In this document: piece by piece, positions 16,166 through 16,277 of the stretch | Layout: the number at the start of each line of letters is the position of its first letter | Numbering within the stretch: position 1 is the first letter of the stretch | Assembly: GCA_041164825.1 (NCBI GenBank) | Contig: JBEAOO010000315.1 | Location: forward strand, 1-16,277 | Length of the DNA: 16,277 nt | Reading direction: 5' to 3' | Origin: JBEAOO01 sp041164825 | GTDB taxonomy: Bacteria > Pseudomonadota > Gammaproteobacteria > Burkholderiales > Burkholderiaceae_C | Translations under genes and position numbers: made by a program | Notes under the pieces: model-generated | What the model saw: the letters and a program-made list of their open reading frames with translations, nothing else | Databases searched by the model: none | What the model was told of the DNA's origin: nothing

Positions 16166-16277
16166 GAAGCTCCTTGAGTCGTTGCTGCTCATTTTCACCT
16201 GAGTGAGGGGGTGCCGGTTGTGTTGTCAAAGGCGTGTCTGAAGGGGTGGCTGGGCAAAACGCCCGACAGCCCTGGCA
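16166..16277 (-). promoter_or_regulatory. Upstream region of amn with a -35-like TTGACA
   Basis: On the minus strand a consensus -35 TTGACA lies at 16229-16224, but the base run 17 nt downstream (TCACTC, 16206-16201) is a poor -10. AAGGAG at 16175-16170 is a strong ribosome-binding site for the ATG at 16165. No gene is seen between here and the window edge. Confidence 0.35.

Noticed and set aside
14669..16177. 502-codon plus-strand open frame opposite amn
   Set aside because: It is a Val/Gly/His-rich shadow of the well-conserved AMP nucleosidase gene on the other strand.

Overview
The window is high-GC DNA (about 63-70% in most coding stretches I counted by eye) with gene families and protein sequences typical of Burkholderiales, most likely Comamonadaceae (Acidovorax/Hydrogenophaga-like). 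That placement is an inference from protein style and codon use. No rRNA or tRNA gene, CRISPR array, transposase or integrase was seen.

Layout. (1) 1-2367, ordinary chromosomal genes: the 5' part of an MscS-type mechanosensitive channel gene (minus), an HDOD-domain signalling protein (minus), and a small membrane-anchored coiled-coil protein (plus). (2) 2502-7345, a tightly packed minus-strand operon for a tripartite MacAB-TolC-like exporter, transcribed in the order outer-membrane lipoprotein, periplasmic adaptor, ABC ATPase, MacB/FtsX-type permease. Junctions of 4 bp overlap (GTGA) and 1 nt (TGA-G-ATG) indicate translational coupling. (3) 7458-13786, a defence/stability cluster: a BrnT-family toxin overlapping a HigA-like helix-turn-helix antitoxin (minus), a separate helix-turn-helix regulator (minus), and, divergent from that regulator, a two-gene type III-like restriction-modification system (plus, ATGA overlap). 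(4) 13909-16165, purine-salvage-type genes on the minus strand: amn (AMP nucleosidase) followed by a phosphoribosyltransferase-like gene interrupted by one in-frame TAG.

How the parts may work together. The regulator/mod intergenic region holds a regular array of 15-bp sites of the form TGAAC-N5-GTTCA. Two lie between the genes, one lies at the regulator's 5' end and a half-site lies next to the mod start; three of the four start exactly 23 bp apart. This makes the regulator a good candidate for a controller of the restriction-modification genes, comparable in role to the C proteins of type II systems. The toxin-antitoxin pair has its own 19-bp palindrome (GCCAATG-N5-CATTGGC) directly upstream of brnT. 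The target-recognition part of the methyltransferase has a sharply lower GC content (about 46% over 9241-9720 by hand count, against 63-68% in adjacent lines), as expected if the recognition domain was exchanged by recombination between conserved motifs.

The most promising items are the operator array, the mosaic methyltransferase, the toxin palindrome and the amber-interrupted phosphoribosyltransferase gene. The individual families are known; the least described parts are the regulatory architecture and the long C-terminal extension of the methyltransferase.
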